This document shows positions 1-5,447 of a stretch of DNA of 6,249 bases, one piece after another (within the stretch, counting starts at the first letter, position 1; every line of letters starts with the position of its first letter). The notes beneath the pieces were generated by a model that saw only the letters and a program-made list of their open reading frames with translations, was not told the origin of the DNA and did no database searches. Source of the stretch: CAZHCG01 sp046484285 (GTDB lineage: Bacteria; Myxococcota_A; Polyangia; JAAYKL01); the NCBI GenBank assembly GCA_046484285.1, contig JAWOBP010000046.1:1-6249 (forward strand). The letters are read 5' to 3'. Made by a program: the position numbers and the translations under genes.

Positions 1-120
1 GATGTGAATACCATAACCGAGGGTACGGTGGGAGGTTATAAGGAAATAGTCTTTGCCGCTGACAGCAAAGACTATTTCCTTATAACCTCCCACCGTTCCC
101 TCGGTTATGGTATTCACATC
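1..120. repeat. 56-bp near-perfect inverted repeat (fold-back) at the sequence edge
   Basis: Bases 1-56 are the reverse complement of bases 65-120 with one mismatch (T at 24 against T at 97, where A would be needed), leaving an 8-base loop at 57-64. The left arm begins exactly at base 1. Both arms read the same release-factor peptide (for example TEGTVGGYKEIVF), on the plus strand from the left arm and on the minus strand from the right arm. The minus-strand reading continues through the loop as FAVSGKD, which fits release factor 1, so the right arm and loop are probably the native copy and the left arm the copied one. A protein-coding palindrome of this size at an end is typical of a snap-back or amplification artefact, but a real inverted duplication cannot be excluded. 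Confidence 0.97.
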
Positions 121-189
121 CACCTTCCAGTTCCTTTCATCACAATACCTGGAATACATCCTGAACAGGTCGCCGGCAAAGATACTATC
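1..189 (-). CDS. prfA: Peptide chain release factor 1, internal fragment (partial, chimeric)
   Basis: Read on the minus strand from 189 downward, the frame encodes SIFAGDLFRMYSRY, then NWKV, then TEGTVGGYKEIVFAVSGKD. This matches the start of the conserved core of bacterial release factor 1, where E. coli has ALFAGDLFRMYSRY and later GGYKEI followed by SGDGVY. Release factor 1 ends translation at UAA and UAG codons on the ribosome. Only about 45 residues are present. The GGQ motif that triggers peptide hydrolysis lies further downstream in the family and is absent, as is the N-terminal domain. From about 56 down to 1 the reading is only the reverse complement of the right arm of the palindrome, so it is not authentic release factor sequence. 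The upstream junction with the transposase lies around 187-196. Base composition is visibly less G+C-rich than in the rest of the window, so the fragment may come from another genome. It could not make a working protein. Confidence 0.82.
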
Positions 190-548
190 TCGTTGAGCTG
201 GCGGGCCACCTTGCTGTTGAAGTCGCGGTAGATGCCTGGGATGTTCTCCAGCTGCTGCTCCTCCTCGACCGAGGTGCTGGAGTGCGGGTGGTTGGGGGTC
301 ACTTCGAGCCAGTGGAGCAGGACCGGGTTGTCGCGCTGCGCCCTGGCCGCCGCAGAGCCGATGATGTTGATCACGCTGGGCCTGGGGATGATGTCGTTGT
401 CCGGCGACAAGGCCTCGGGCGGGCTCTCGAGCGACAGAAGCGGGTTGTCCGGATGGTGGTCCGGCTTGAACATGAACTGGCGGTCGACGATGTTGGAGAC
501 CATCGAGTAGACGATCCCCGGCTGATAGATTCTGATTGGATGTCCCAT
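114..548 (-). pseudogene. REP-associated / Y1-like transposase, 3' truncated
   Basis: The ATG at 548 (minus strand) opens with MGHPIRIYQPG and soon VDRQFMFKP, the usual start of REP-associated and IS200-like single-strand transposases. A PNHPH motif at residues 85-89 matches the metal-binding HUH motif (NHxH) of these enzymes. It is followed by a helix with FNSKVARQLNEI (residues 110-121), where relatives have a helix carrying the catalytic tyrosine. No tyrosine sits at the aligned spot in my hand alignment; Y107 is nearby. After residue 121 (about base 186) the family resemblance stops, and the frame runs out of phase through release-factor sequence to a TGA at 114-116. The family usually continues for another 100 or more residues. 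The gene is therefore a 5' fragment. Upstream at 666-676 is a small palindrome of REP type. An in-frame ATG at 632 exists, but family similarity begins only at 548. Confidence 0.62.
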
Positions 549-777
549 GCCCCTTACATCGGACGATCGGCCCGCTCGGTTGCAAAAAAGTTTGGCCCAG
601 TGCGAAAAACCGCCGGGAACGGAACTTTCCAATCAACTGACTATCTACCCCCGCCGCGCTTCAGCGTGTCTGACACCCGCGCCACCCGCGCTTCAGGGTC
701 TTCAGTTTGTAGACGCACGGATCAAGCTGCGGAGGCTCTACCCGATCTTGGAGGCCTGACGTGCTACTAGCACTGCG
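549..777. other. Stretch without a recognisable gene
   Basis: Between the transposase start and the broken remnant that begins near 778 I see no gene with family character. Open frames exist on both strands, but their residues are arginine- and proline-rich shadow translations. The stretch holds the REP-like palindrome at 666-676. A plus-strand frame ends with a TGA at 757-759, preceded by a peptide ending in RLYPILEA that I do not recognise. Confidence 0.5.
655..698. repeat. Small palindrome with flanking direct repeats (REP-like)
   Basis: GTGTC at 666-670 and GACAC at 672-676 form a perfect 5-bp palindrome around a single T. The decamer CGCGCTTCAG occurs on both sides, at 655-664 and 689-698. 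Short palindromes next to REP-associated transposase genes are the substrates of those enzymes, and this one lies about 120 bases upstream of the transposase start. A single copy is weak evidence for a REP element. Confidence 0.35.
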
Positions 778-1073
778 CGGGCGCTGGAGCTCTGCGCCGC
801 GCTGGACGAGATCGCCCGCGAGCCCGAGATGCACCGCCGCCACTCGAGCTGCTACGGCTACGAGCTCTTCGTGGTGCACAGTGGGTCGAAGGGTACGGGT
901 ACGAGATCACCGGGCACGACGTCCAGAGCGCCTACTCGTTCACGACCGAGGCGGCCGAAAACGCCGGGGTGGCCGCCAAGACGCGGGAACGCATCCGCGC
1001 GCTCGTGAGATCGGAGAGCTCGGCGGATCGGCTGGTGACCGAGGTCCTCGGACGTCAGCTGGAGTTGTCGTGA
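778..1073 (+). pseudogene. Frame-broken coding remnant of unknown function
   Basis: Two frames here look like real protein but are out of phase. From 778 one frame reads ALELCAALDEIAREPEMHRR and ends its sensible part at YGYELFVV (to about 876). From about 879 another frame reads WVEGYGYEITGHDV, then TEAAENAGVAAKTRERIRAL, and ends at a TGA at 1071-1073. Both halves are acidic/basic mixed and alanine-rich with codon use like the intact genes, unlike the arginine-rich third frame. A single indel near 873-882 would join them into one protein of about 95 residues. There is no good start codon for the first half and no clear ribosome site. I do not recognise the family. It may be a decayed gene or a gene with a sequencing indel. 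Confidence 0.4.
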
Positions 1074-1226
1074 AGTCGAGCGGGCCGAGCCGCCGCACGA
1101 GACAGACCGCGAGCCTTGCAAGGGCGGCGGCTCCGAGCGCCGAAGCAGAAGGTGCCTCGTTGACTGGCGCCCCCTTCGAGAAGCGGCTATACCACGATTG
1201 GAAACGGGCCGCCTGGGGCCCGCTGT

Positions 1227-1232
1227 GGGAGG
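1227..1232 (+). promoter_or_regulatory. Ribosome binding site fixing the nifU start
   Basis: GGGAGG lies 5 bases before the ATG at 1238. The reading frame is open upstream for another 159 codons without family similarity, so this site decides the start. Confidence 0.75.
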
Positions 1233-1237
1233 ACGTC

Positions 1238-2098
1238 ATGGGATGGAACTACTCCGAGAAGGTCAAGCAGCACTTCTTCTCGCCGCGGAACGTGGGCCGG
1301 GTCGAGAGCCCGGACGGCGTCGGCGAGGTGGGGTCTCTCGCCTGCGGCGACGCGCTGACGCTCTCGATCAGCGTCGATCCGGAGTCGCAGCGCATCACCG
1401 ACGCCCGCTTTCAGACCTTCGGTTGCGGCAGCGCGATCGCTTCCTCATCGGTGCTCACCGAGCTGGTGAAGGGCAAGACCATCGACGAAGCGCTGCGGGT
1501 CACCAACCGCGAGATCGCGGACGCGCTCGGCGGGCTGCCGCCGGAGAAGATGCACTGCTCGGTGATGGGACGCGAGGCGCTGGAGGCCGCGATCGCCGAC
1601 TACCGGGGCGAAGCGGTGCAACAGCAGGATTCGGAGGAGGACGAGGGGCGCATCGTTTGCTACTGCTTCGGCGTCACCGAGGGCAAGATCCGGCGCGCAA
1701 TCCGTGAAAACGACCTGCGCTCGGCAGAGGAAGTCACCAACTACACCAAGGCGGGAGGAGGTTGCGGCGCCTGTCTCGACGAGATCGAGCAGATCGTGGA
1801 TCAGGGACGCGAGGCCCGAGACGAGTCGCCGCTCGAGAAAGACCCACCGCGAAGGAAGCTGACCAACTTGCAACGCATCGCAATGATCCAGGAGATCCTC
1901 GACAGCGAGGTGCGGCCCGTCCTGCACAAGGACCTGGGCGACCTGGAGCTGGTGGACATCGACGGCACGCACGTGCAGATCCGCATGGTGGCCCAGTGCT
2001 CGGGCTGCAAGGCGGCGGGCTCGACCTCGAGCTGGATCGGCGACAAGCTTCGCGAGATCGTCGATCCGGCCATCACTCTGGAAGTCTTGGAGGAGTAG
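1238..2098 (+). CDS. nifU: NifU-type Fe-S cluster scaffold, three-domain form
   Basis: This 286-residue cytoplasmic protein receives sulfur from NifS, builds Fe-S clusters and passes them to client proteins. Domain 1 (about 1-125) is the IscU-like scaffold. It starts WNYSEKVKQHFFSPRNVG and has cluster ligands C36 (in ACGD, with D38), C63 (GCGSAIASSS) and C107 (LPPEKMHCSVMGRE). Domain 2 (about 138-190) is the BFD-like domain, with a permanent [2Fe-2S] site at C141, C143, C176 and C179 (KAGGGCGAC). Domain 3 (about 208-286) is the Nfu domain with C254-x2-C257. All expected ligands are present, and the LPPEK form is that of NifU rather than IscU (LPPVK). The length is slightly below that of Azotobacter NifU because the linker before the Nfu domain is short (about residues 190-207). 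nifS follows after 4 bases and is almost certainly co-transcribed. No nitrogenase genes are visible, so the protein may serve general Fe-S assembly, as NifU does in Helicobacter. The assignment is very secure. Confidence 0.97.
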   Translation: MGWNYSEKVKQHFFSPRNVGRVESPDGVGEVGSLACGDALTLSISVDPESQRITDARFQTFGCGSAIASSSVLTELVKGKTIDEALRVTNREIADALGGLPPEKMHCSVMGREALEAAIADYRGEAVQQQDSEEDEGRIVCYCFGVTEGKIRRAIRENDLRSAEEVTNYTKAGGGCGACLDEIEQIVDQGREARDESPLEKDPPRRKLTNLQRIAMIQEILDSEVRPVLHKDLGDLELVDIDGTHVQIRMVAQCSGCKAAGSTSSWIGDKLREIVDPAITLEVLEE

Positions 2099-2102
2099 GC
2101 CC

Positions 2103-3257
2103 ATGCCGTTCGTCTACGCCGACAACAATGCCACCACGCGGGTCGATCCCGAGGTGCTCGAGGCGATGCTGCCGTTCCTCGTCGAGCGCTGGGGCAATCC
2201 CTCCAGCGTGCACTCCTTCGGCAGCGAGGTGGGCCGTGCGGTCGAGGAGAGCCGCGAGTCGGTGGCAGCGATGCTGGGCGCCGGACGACCCAGCGAAATC
2301 GTATTCACCAGCGGCGGAACCGAATCGAACAACACCGCGATACGTTCCGCGCTCGCTTCGCGCCGGGGCAGGCGTCGGGTGGTGACGACCCGCGTGGAGC
2401 ACCCGGCCGTGCTGACCGTGGCCCGACACCTGGAGAGCGAGGGCTACGTCGTCGACTACCTGTCGGTGGACGGCGAGGGCGGGATGGACCTGGACGAGCT
2501 GCGCGCCGCGATGGACGACGACGTGGCGCTCGTCAGCGCGATGGCGGCCAACAACGAGACCGGAGTGCTGTTCCCCGTGGAGGAGCTGGGCCGCATCGCC
2601 CACGAGCACGACGCGCTGTTCCATACCGACGCGGTGCAGGCCGCGGGCAAGTCGCCGGTCGATCTCTCCTCGGGCACGATCGATCTCCTGTCGATCTCCG
2701 GCCACAAGATCCACGCCCCCAAGGGTGTCGGCGCGCTGTTCGTCCGTCGCGGCCGTCGCTTCCGCCCGCTGTTGCTCGGCGGTCACCAGGAGCGCGGCCG
2801 CCGGGGCGGCACCGAGAACGTCCCGGGCATTGTGGCGCTGGGCCGCGCCGCCGAGCTCGCCGTGCGCCACGCGGACGACGAGCGCACGCGTGTGCGGGCC
2901 CTTCGCGACCGGCTGGAGCAGGGACTGTTGCGAATTTCCCACAGCCGGCGCAACGGTCACGCCGAGCACCGTCTCCCCGGTACCGCGAACGTCAGCTTCA
3001 AGAACGTGGAGGGCGAGGCGATCCTGCTGATGCTCGACCAGCAGGGGATCAGCGCTTCTTCCGGGTCGGCCTGCACCGCGGGCAACCTGGAGCCCTCCCA
3101 CGTGCTGCACGCGATGGGCGTCCCGTTCGACTACGCCCACGGCTCGGTGCGTTTCTCCCTGGGGCGGTTCAACACCGAACAGGACGTGGATCTCATCCTG
3201 GAAGCGCTCCCGCCGATCATCGAACGCCTGCGGGAGATCTCTCCTTTTACGACCTGA
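2103..3257 (+). CDS. nifS: NifS-type cysteine desulfurase
   Basis: This PLP-dependent enzyme of 384 residues removes sulfur from L-cysteine, giving alanine and a persulfide that is handed to NifU. It begins with YADNNATTRVDPEVLEAMLPF, a hallmark of NifS. The cofactor site is complete: SGGTESNN at 70-77, H100 in EHPA, N151 in NNETG, D176 and Q179 in HTDAVQAAGK, and Schiff-base lysine K202 in SGHKIHAPKG. The RGGTEN motif is at 234-239. The sulfur-accepting cysteine is C324 in SSGSACTAGNLEPSHVL, the class I loop. The C-terminus (VRFSLGRFNTEQDVD) is of normal length, so the gene is intact. GGAGGAG at 2089-2095, overlapping the end of nifU, lies 7 bases before the ATG. The partner is the NifU just upstream, and cysteine is likely supplied by the products of the two downstream genes. 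NifS is preferred over IscS from the overall pattern, including the GHQERGRRGGTEN stretch. Confidence 0.97.
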   Translation: MPFVYADNNATTRVDPEVLEAMLPFLVERWGNPSSVHSFGSEVGRAVEESRESVAAMLGAGRPSEIVFTSGGTESNNTAIRSALASRRGRRRVVTTRVEHPAVLTVARHLESEGYVVDYLSVDGEGGMDLDELRAAMDDDVALVSAMAANNETGVLFPVEELGRIAHEHDALFHTDAVQAAGKSPVDLSSGTIDLLSISGHKIHAPKGVGALFVRRGRRFRPLLLGGHQERGRRGGTENVPGIVALGRAAELAVRHADDERTRVRALRDRLEQGLLRISHSRRNGHAEHRLPGTANVSFKNVEGEAILLMLDQQGISASSGSACTAGNLEPSHVLHAMGVPFDYAHGSVRFSLGRFNTEQDVDLILEALPPIIERLREISPFTT

Positions 3258-3334
3258 GTCGTTTCGCGATTTGACACAGTGGCCGGGGCCGATACTCTAT
3301 CATTCTGATAGACAATCAACGCGCGGAGCTGCTG
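3258..3334 (+). promoter_or_regulatory. Promoter region of cysK-cysE
   Basis: This is the only sizeable gap inside the four-gene block. A perfect TTGACA -35 box lies at 3271-3276. Sixteen bases later TACTCT (3293-3298) fits a TAnnnT-type -10 box. TATCAT at 3298-3303 is closer to consensus, but its 21-base spacing is too long. The -10 region is covered by the dyad at 3291-3317. GGAG at 3325-3328, 6 bases before the ATG at 3335, is the ribosome site. The expected reading is that cysK-cysE can be transcribed apart from nifUS under control of a repressor. The boxes were judged by eye. Confidence 0.5.
3291..3317. promoter_or_regulatory. Operator-like 27-bp dyad overlapping the cysK promoter
   Basis: TCTATCA (3296-3302) and TGATAGA (3306-3312) are perfect inverted copies around TTC. 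Two bases further out on each side the symmetry resumes, with GAT at 3291-3293 against ATC at 3315-3317. In all, 10 of 12 pairs match. The position over the presumed -10 box is what one expects of a repressor site. Length and spacing resemble sites of Rrf2-family regulators (IscR, CymR), which control Fe-S and cysteine genes, but the bases do not match a consensus I can quote, so the regulator is unknown. Confidence 0.5.
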
Positions 3335-4267
3335 ATGGATCGTATCGCCGCAGACGTCACCGAGCTGGTGGGCAACACGCCGCTGGTCCGACTGAACCGC
3401 ATGCCGAGCGACAGCTGCGGCGAAGTGGTCGTCAAGCTCGAGTCGCAGAATCCCTGCGCGAGCGTCAAGGATCGCATCGGAACGAGCATGATCGACTCCG
3501 CCCTGGCCGCGGGGCGGCTCGGCCCCCGCTCTGTGGTCGTGGAGCCGACCAGCGGCAACACCGGCATCGCGCTGGCGTTCGTCTGCGCGGCCCGCGGGCT
3601 GGAGGTCGTGCTCCTGATGCCCGATACCGCCAGCCGGGAGCGACGCAAGCTGCTGGAGGCGCTCGGCGCCGAGCTGATCTTGACGCCCGGTGCGGAAGGA
3701 ATGCGAGGCGCGATCGAGCGGGCGCGCGAGCTGGCGTCTCGCGACGAGAGGCACGTGATGCTCCAGCAGTTTGGCAATCCCGACAACGTGCGCGCCCACC
3801 GCGAGACGACCGCCGAGGAGATCTGGCGCGACACGGGCGGCGAGGTGGACGTCTTCGTCGCCGGCGTCGGGACCGGCGGTACGATCACCGGCGTGACCGA
3901 GGGGCTGAGGAAGCACAACCCGAGTCTTCTATCCGTAGCCGTTGAGCCCGCGGACTCTCCTGTTCTTTCCGGCGGCGAGCCGGGCACGCACAGGATCCAG
4001 GGTATCGGCGCCGGCTTCGTGCCGCAGGTGCTGCGCAGCGATCTGATCGACGAAATCATCGCGGTGAATCACGAGGACGCCGGCGCCACTGCCAGACGAC
4101 TCGCGCGCGACGAGGGCATCCTGGCCGGCATCTCCTCAGGTGCGAACGTCTGGGCCGCGCTGGAGCTCGCCTCTCGCGAGGAGCACTCCGAGCACCGGAT
4201 CGTCACCGTGATCTGCGATTCGGGAGAACGCTACCTGAGCACCTGGCTGTACGAAGAGGAACCATGA
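3335..4267 (+). CDS. cysK: Cysteine synthase (O-acetylserine sulfhydrylase)
   Basis: This 310-residue PLP enzyme makes L-cysteine from O-acetyl-L-serine and sulfide in the cytoplasm. It opens with VTELVGNTPLVRLNR. It has the cofactor lysine K45 in ASVKDRIG, the substrate loop TSGNTG at 72-77, MPDTASRERRKLLEALGAE (relatives have MPxTMSxERR), QQFGNPDN at 144-151, and the phosphate-binding GVGTGGT at 177-183. Near the end, GISSGAN and ICDSGERYLST complete the fold, the latter holding the serine that contacts the PLP ring. Length is normal for CysK and there is no C-terminal CBS domain, which argues against cystathionine beta-synthase. CysM is a less likely alternative. The last base pairs overlap the start of cysE (ATGA), so the two are translationally coupled. 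The product feeds NifS encoded upstream. Confidence 0.95.
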   Translation: MDRIAADVTELVGNTPLVRLNRMPSDSCGEVVVKLESQNPCASVKDRIGTSMIDSALAAGRLGPRSVVVEPTSGNTGIALAFVCAARGLEVVLLMPDTASRERRKLLEALGAELILTPGAEGMRGAIERARELASRDERHVMLQQFGNPDNVRAHRETTAEEIWRDTGGEVDVFVAGVGTGGTITGVTEGLRKHNPSLLSVAVEPADSPVLSGGEPGTHRIQGIGAGFVPQVLRSDLIDEIIAVNHEDAGATARRLARDEGILAGISSGANVWAALELASREEHSEHRIVTVICDSGERYLSTWLYEEEP

Positions 4268-5274
4268 GCGGCAAGGCTCCGGAAGACGCCGGGCCGCGGC
4301 GCGCCGCGGCGGGATGCGAGGAGAAGTCGGCCGCGCTGTCATCGATCGAGCCCGCGTCGGGTCGAGATCTCTGCTCCGTCGTGCAGCAGCTGTGCCGCGG
4401 CTGCGAGACGGGTGGGCCGAGATCGGTGCTGCGCGGTCCGCGCTGTCACGCCCTCCCCTCGAGGGACGCCGTGGTGGAAACGGTCGAAAGGCTCCGCTCG
4501 GCGTTGTTCCCCGGCTACTCCGGTGTCACCGAGATCTCCTCGGAGAGCATCGAGTTCCACGTCGGATCCACGCTGGATCGCGCGATCGACATGCTACGAG
4601 AGCAGGTGCAGCGCGGCCTGTGCTTCACCTGCGAGGAGAAGACGTCCGTTGGCTGCCCGGAGTGCGAGGCTCGCTCCGCAGAGATCACGGAAAAGCTGCT
4701 GGAACGGCTCCCCGCCGTCCAGCGTGAGCTGCACACGGACGTGCTCGCCGCCTACGAGAGCGATCCGGCGGCGCGCACACCGGACGAGGTCGTGTTCTGC
4801 TACCCGGGCATCCAGGCGATCACCTACTACCGCATCGCTCACGAGCTGTACCTGATGGACGTTCCCGTGATCCCGCGGATCATCACCGAGCACGCACACA
4901 GCGTGACCGGTATCGATATCCATCCGGGAGCTGCGATCGGCGAGAGCTTCTTCGTCGATCACGGCACCGGGGTGGTGGTCGGGGAGACCTGCCGGATCGG
5001 CGACCGCGTTCGCGTCTACCAGGGCGTAACCCTGGGCGCCAAGAGCTTTGCTCTCGACGAAGACGGCAACCCGGTCAAGGGAATCCCCCGGCACCCGCTG
5101 GTGGAGGACGACGTGATCATCTACTCGGGAGCCACGATCCTGGGTCGGGTCACAATCGGTCGCGACTCCGTGATCGGGGGCAACGTCTGGCTGTCGCGGT
5201 CGGTACCGCGCGGCAGTCGAATCACCCAGGCGGCCGTCCGCGACGATCGCTTCCGCGACGGCGCCGGTATCTGA
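4264..5274 (+). CDS. cysE: Serine O-acetyltransferase, long form with cysteine-rich N-terminal half
   Basis: The enzyme moves acetyl from acetyl-CoA to L-serine, giving O-acetylserine, the substrate of CysK. The catalytic C-terminal part (about 175-320) is a left-handed beta helix of hexapeptide repeats. It contains TGIDIHPGAAIGESF (D219/H220), the active-site DHGTGVVVGET with H233, and a second conserved histidine, H277, in PRHPLVEDDVII. The alpha-helical N-terminal domain is long, so the protein has 336 residues against 273 in E. coli. Unusually, this part is rich in cysteine: C37, C44, C47 and C61, then C120-x2-C123-x7-C131-x2-C134 between two helices, a spacing able to hold zinc or an Fe-S cluster. 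The first 30 residues are low-complexity and may be disordered. The start overlaps cysK by 4 bases, with GAGG at 4256-4259 as ribosome site. CysE and CysK often form a complex controlled by O-acetylserine and sulfide; the CysE C-terminus that docks into CysK usually ends in isoleucine, and this one ends GAGI. Confidence 0.93.
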   Translation: MSGKAPEDAGPRRAAAGCEEKSAALSSIEPASGRDLCSVVQQLCRGCETGGPRSVLRGPRCHALPSRDAVVETVERLRSALFPGYSGVTEISSESIEFHVGSTLDRAIDMLREQVQRGLCFTCEEKTSVGCPECEARSAEITEKLLERLPAVQRELHTDVLAAYESDPAARTPDEVVFCYPGIQAITYYRIAHELYLMDVPVIPRIITEHAHSVTGIDIHPGAAIGESFFVDHGTGVVVGETCRIGDRVRVYQGVTLGAKSFALDEDGNPVKGIPRHPLVEDDVIIYSGATILGRVTIGRDSVIGGNVWLSRSVPRGSRITQAAVRDDRFRDGAGI

Positions 5275-5302
5275 GGTTGATGAGGCACCAAGTCTACGGG
5301 GC

Positions 5303-5345
5303 GGAGCTCGGCGACTCGACAGAAGCTCCCCCGCCTTGAAGGCGG
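5303..5345. terminator. Hairpins downstream of cysE (weak terminator or IS remnant)
   Basis: GGAGCT (5303-5308) can pair with AGCTCC (5324-5329), and CCGCC (5331-5335) with GGCGG (5341-5345) around TTGAA. No T-run follows either stem, so intrinsic termination would be weak. The motif of AAGCTCCCCCGCC followed by its inverted half resembles the subterminal hairpin found at right ends of IS200/IS605 elements, but no transposase sequence lies next to it. Confidence 0.3.
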
Positions 5346-5384
5346 ACTTGTCCAATGATTTCCATGGGATTAGCTTAAAGCGGA

Positions 5385-5410
5385 ATTCCCGGTTCTGGGT
5401 ACACGGGAAT
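5385..5410. repeat. Inverted repeat upstream of mntA
   Basis: ATTCCCG (5385-5391) and CGGGAAT (5404-5410) are perfect inverted copies with a 12-base spacer. They lie 26 bases upstream of the mntA -10 box, where an autoregulatory operator could sit. Chance occurrence is possible in sequence of this composition. Confidence 0.35.
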
Positions 5411-5435
5411 CTGGGCGAGCAGCTCGAGACTTCGC

Positions 5436-5441
5436 TATAAT
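5436..5441 (+). promoter_or_regulatory. -10 box of mntA; likely leaderless transcript
   Basis: TATAAT at 5436-5441 is a perfect -10 box and lies only 6 bases before the ATG at 5448. Transcription would begin at or next to the A of the start codon. No Shine-Dalgarno sequence is present before the ATG, which agrees with leaderless translation. No good -35 box is seen 16-18 bases upstream. Confidence 0.55.
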
Positions 5442-5447
5442 CGACGC

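Noticed and set aside
4..231. Plus-strand open frame starting in the left arm with release-factor peptide
   Set aside because: It reads the copied arm of the palindrome. After base 56 it gives AADSKD instead of the family's VSG, and then antisense sequence.
1165..1180. TGGCGC...TTCGA as a sigma-54 promoter expected of nif genes
   Set aside because: The invariant GC of the -12 element is not at the required distance from the GG of the -24 element.
1160..1193. TTGACT at 1160-1165 with TATACC at 1188-1193 as a sigma-70 promoter for nifU
   Set aside because: The spacer is 22 bases, too long, and no better -10 lies at the right distance. nifU must have a promoter, but I cannot place it.
761..1237. 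In-frame extension of nifU upstream by 159 codons
   Set aside because: The upstream translation is arginine- and serine-rich with no family similarity, whereas NifU proteins start at W-x-YSEKV. GGGAGG 5 bases before ATG 1238 gives the start.
2073..3140. Long minus-strand open frame opposite nifS
   Set aside because: It mirrors a G+C-rich coding gene with strong protein similarity on the plus strand and has histidine- and arginine-rich shadow composition.
3249..3264. ACGAC-CTGA-GTCGT followed by TTT at the end of nifS as a terminator
   Set aside because: The stem has only 5 pairs and the T-run only three, and it includes the stop codon. It is too weak to call.
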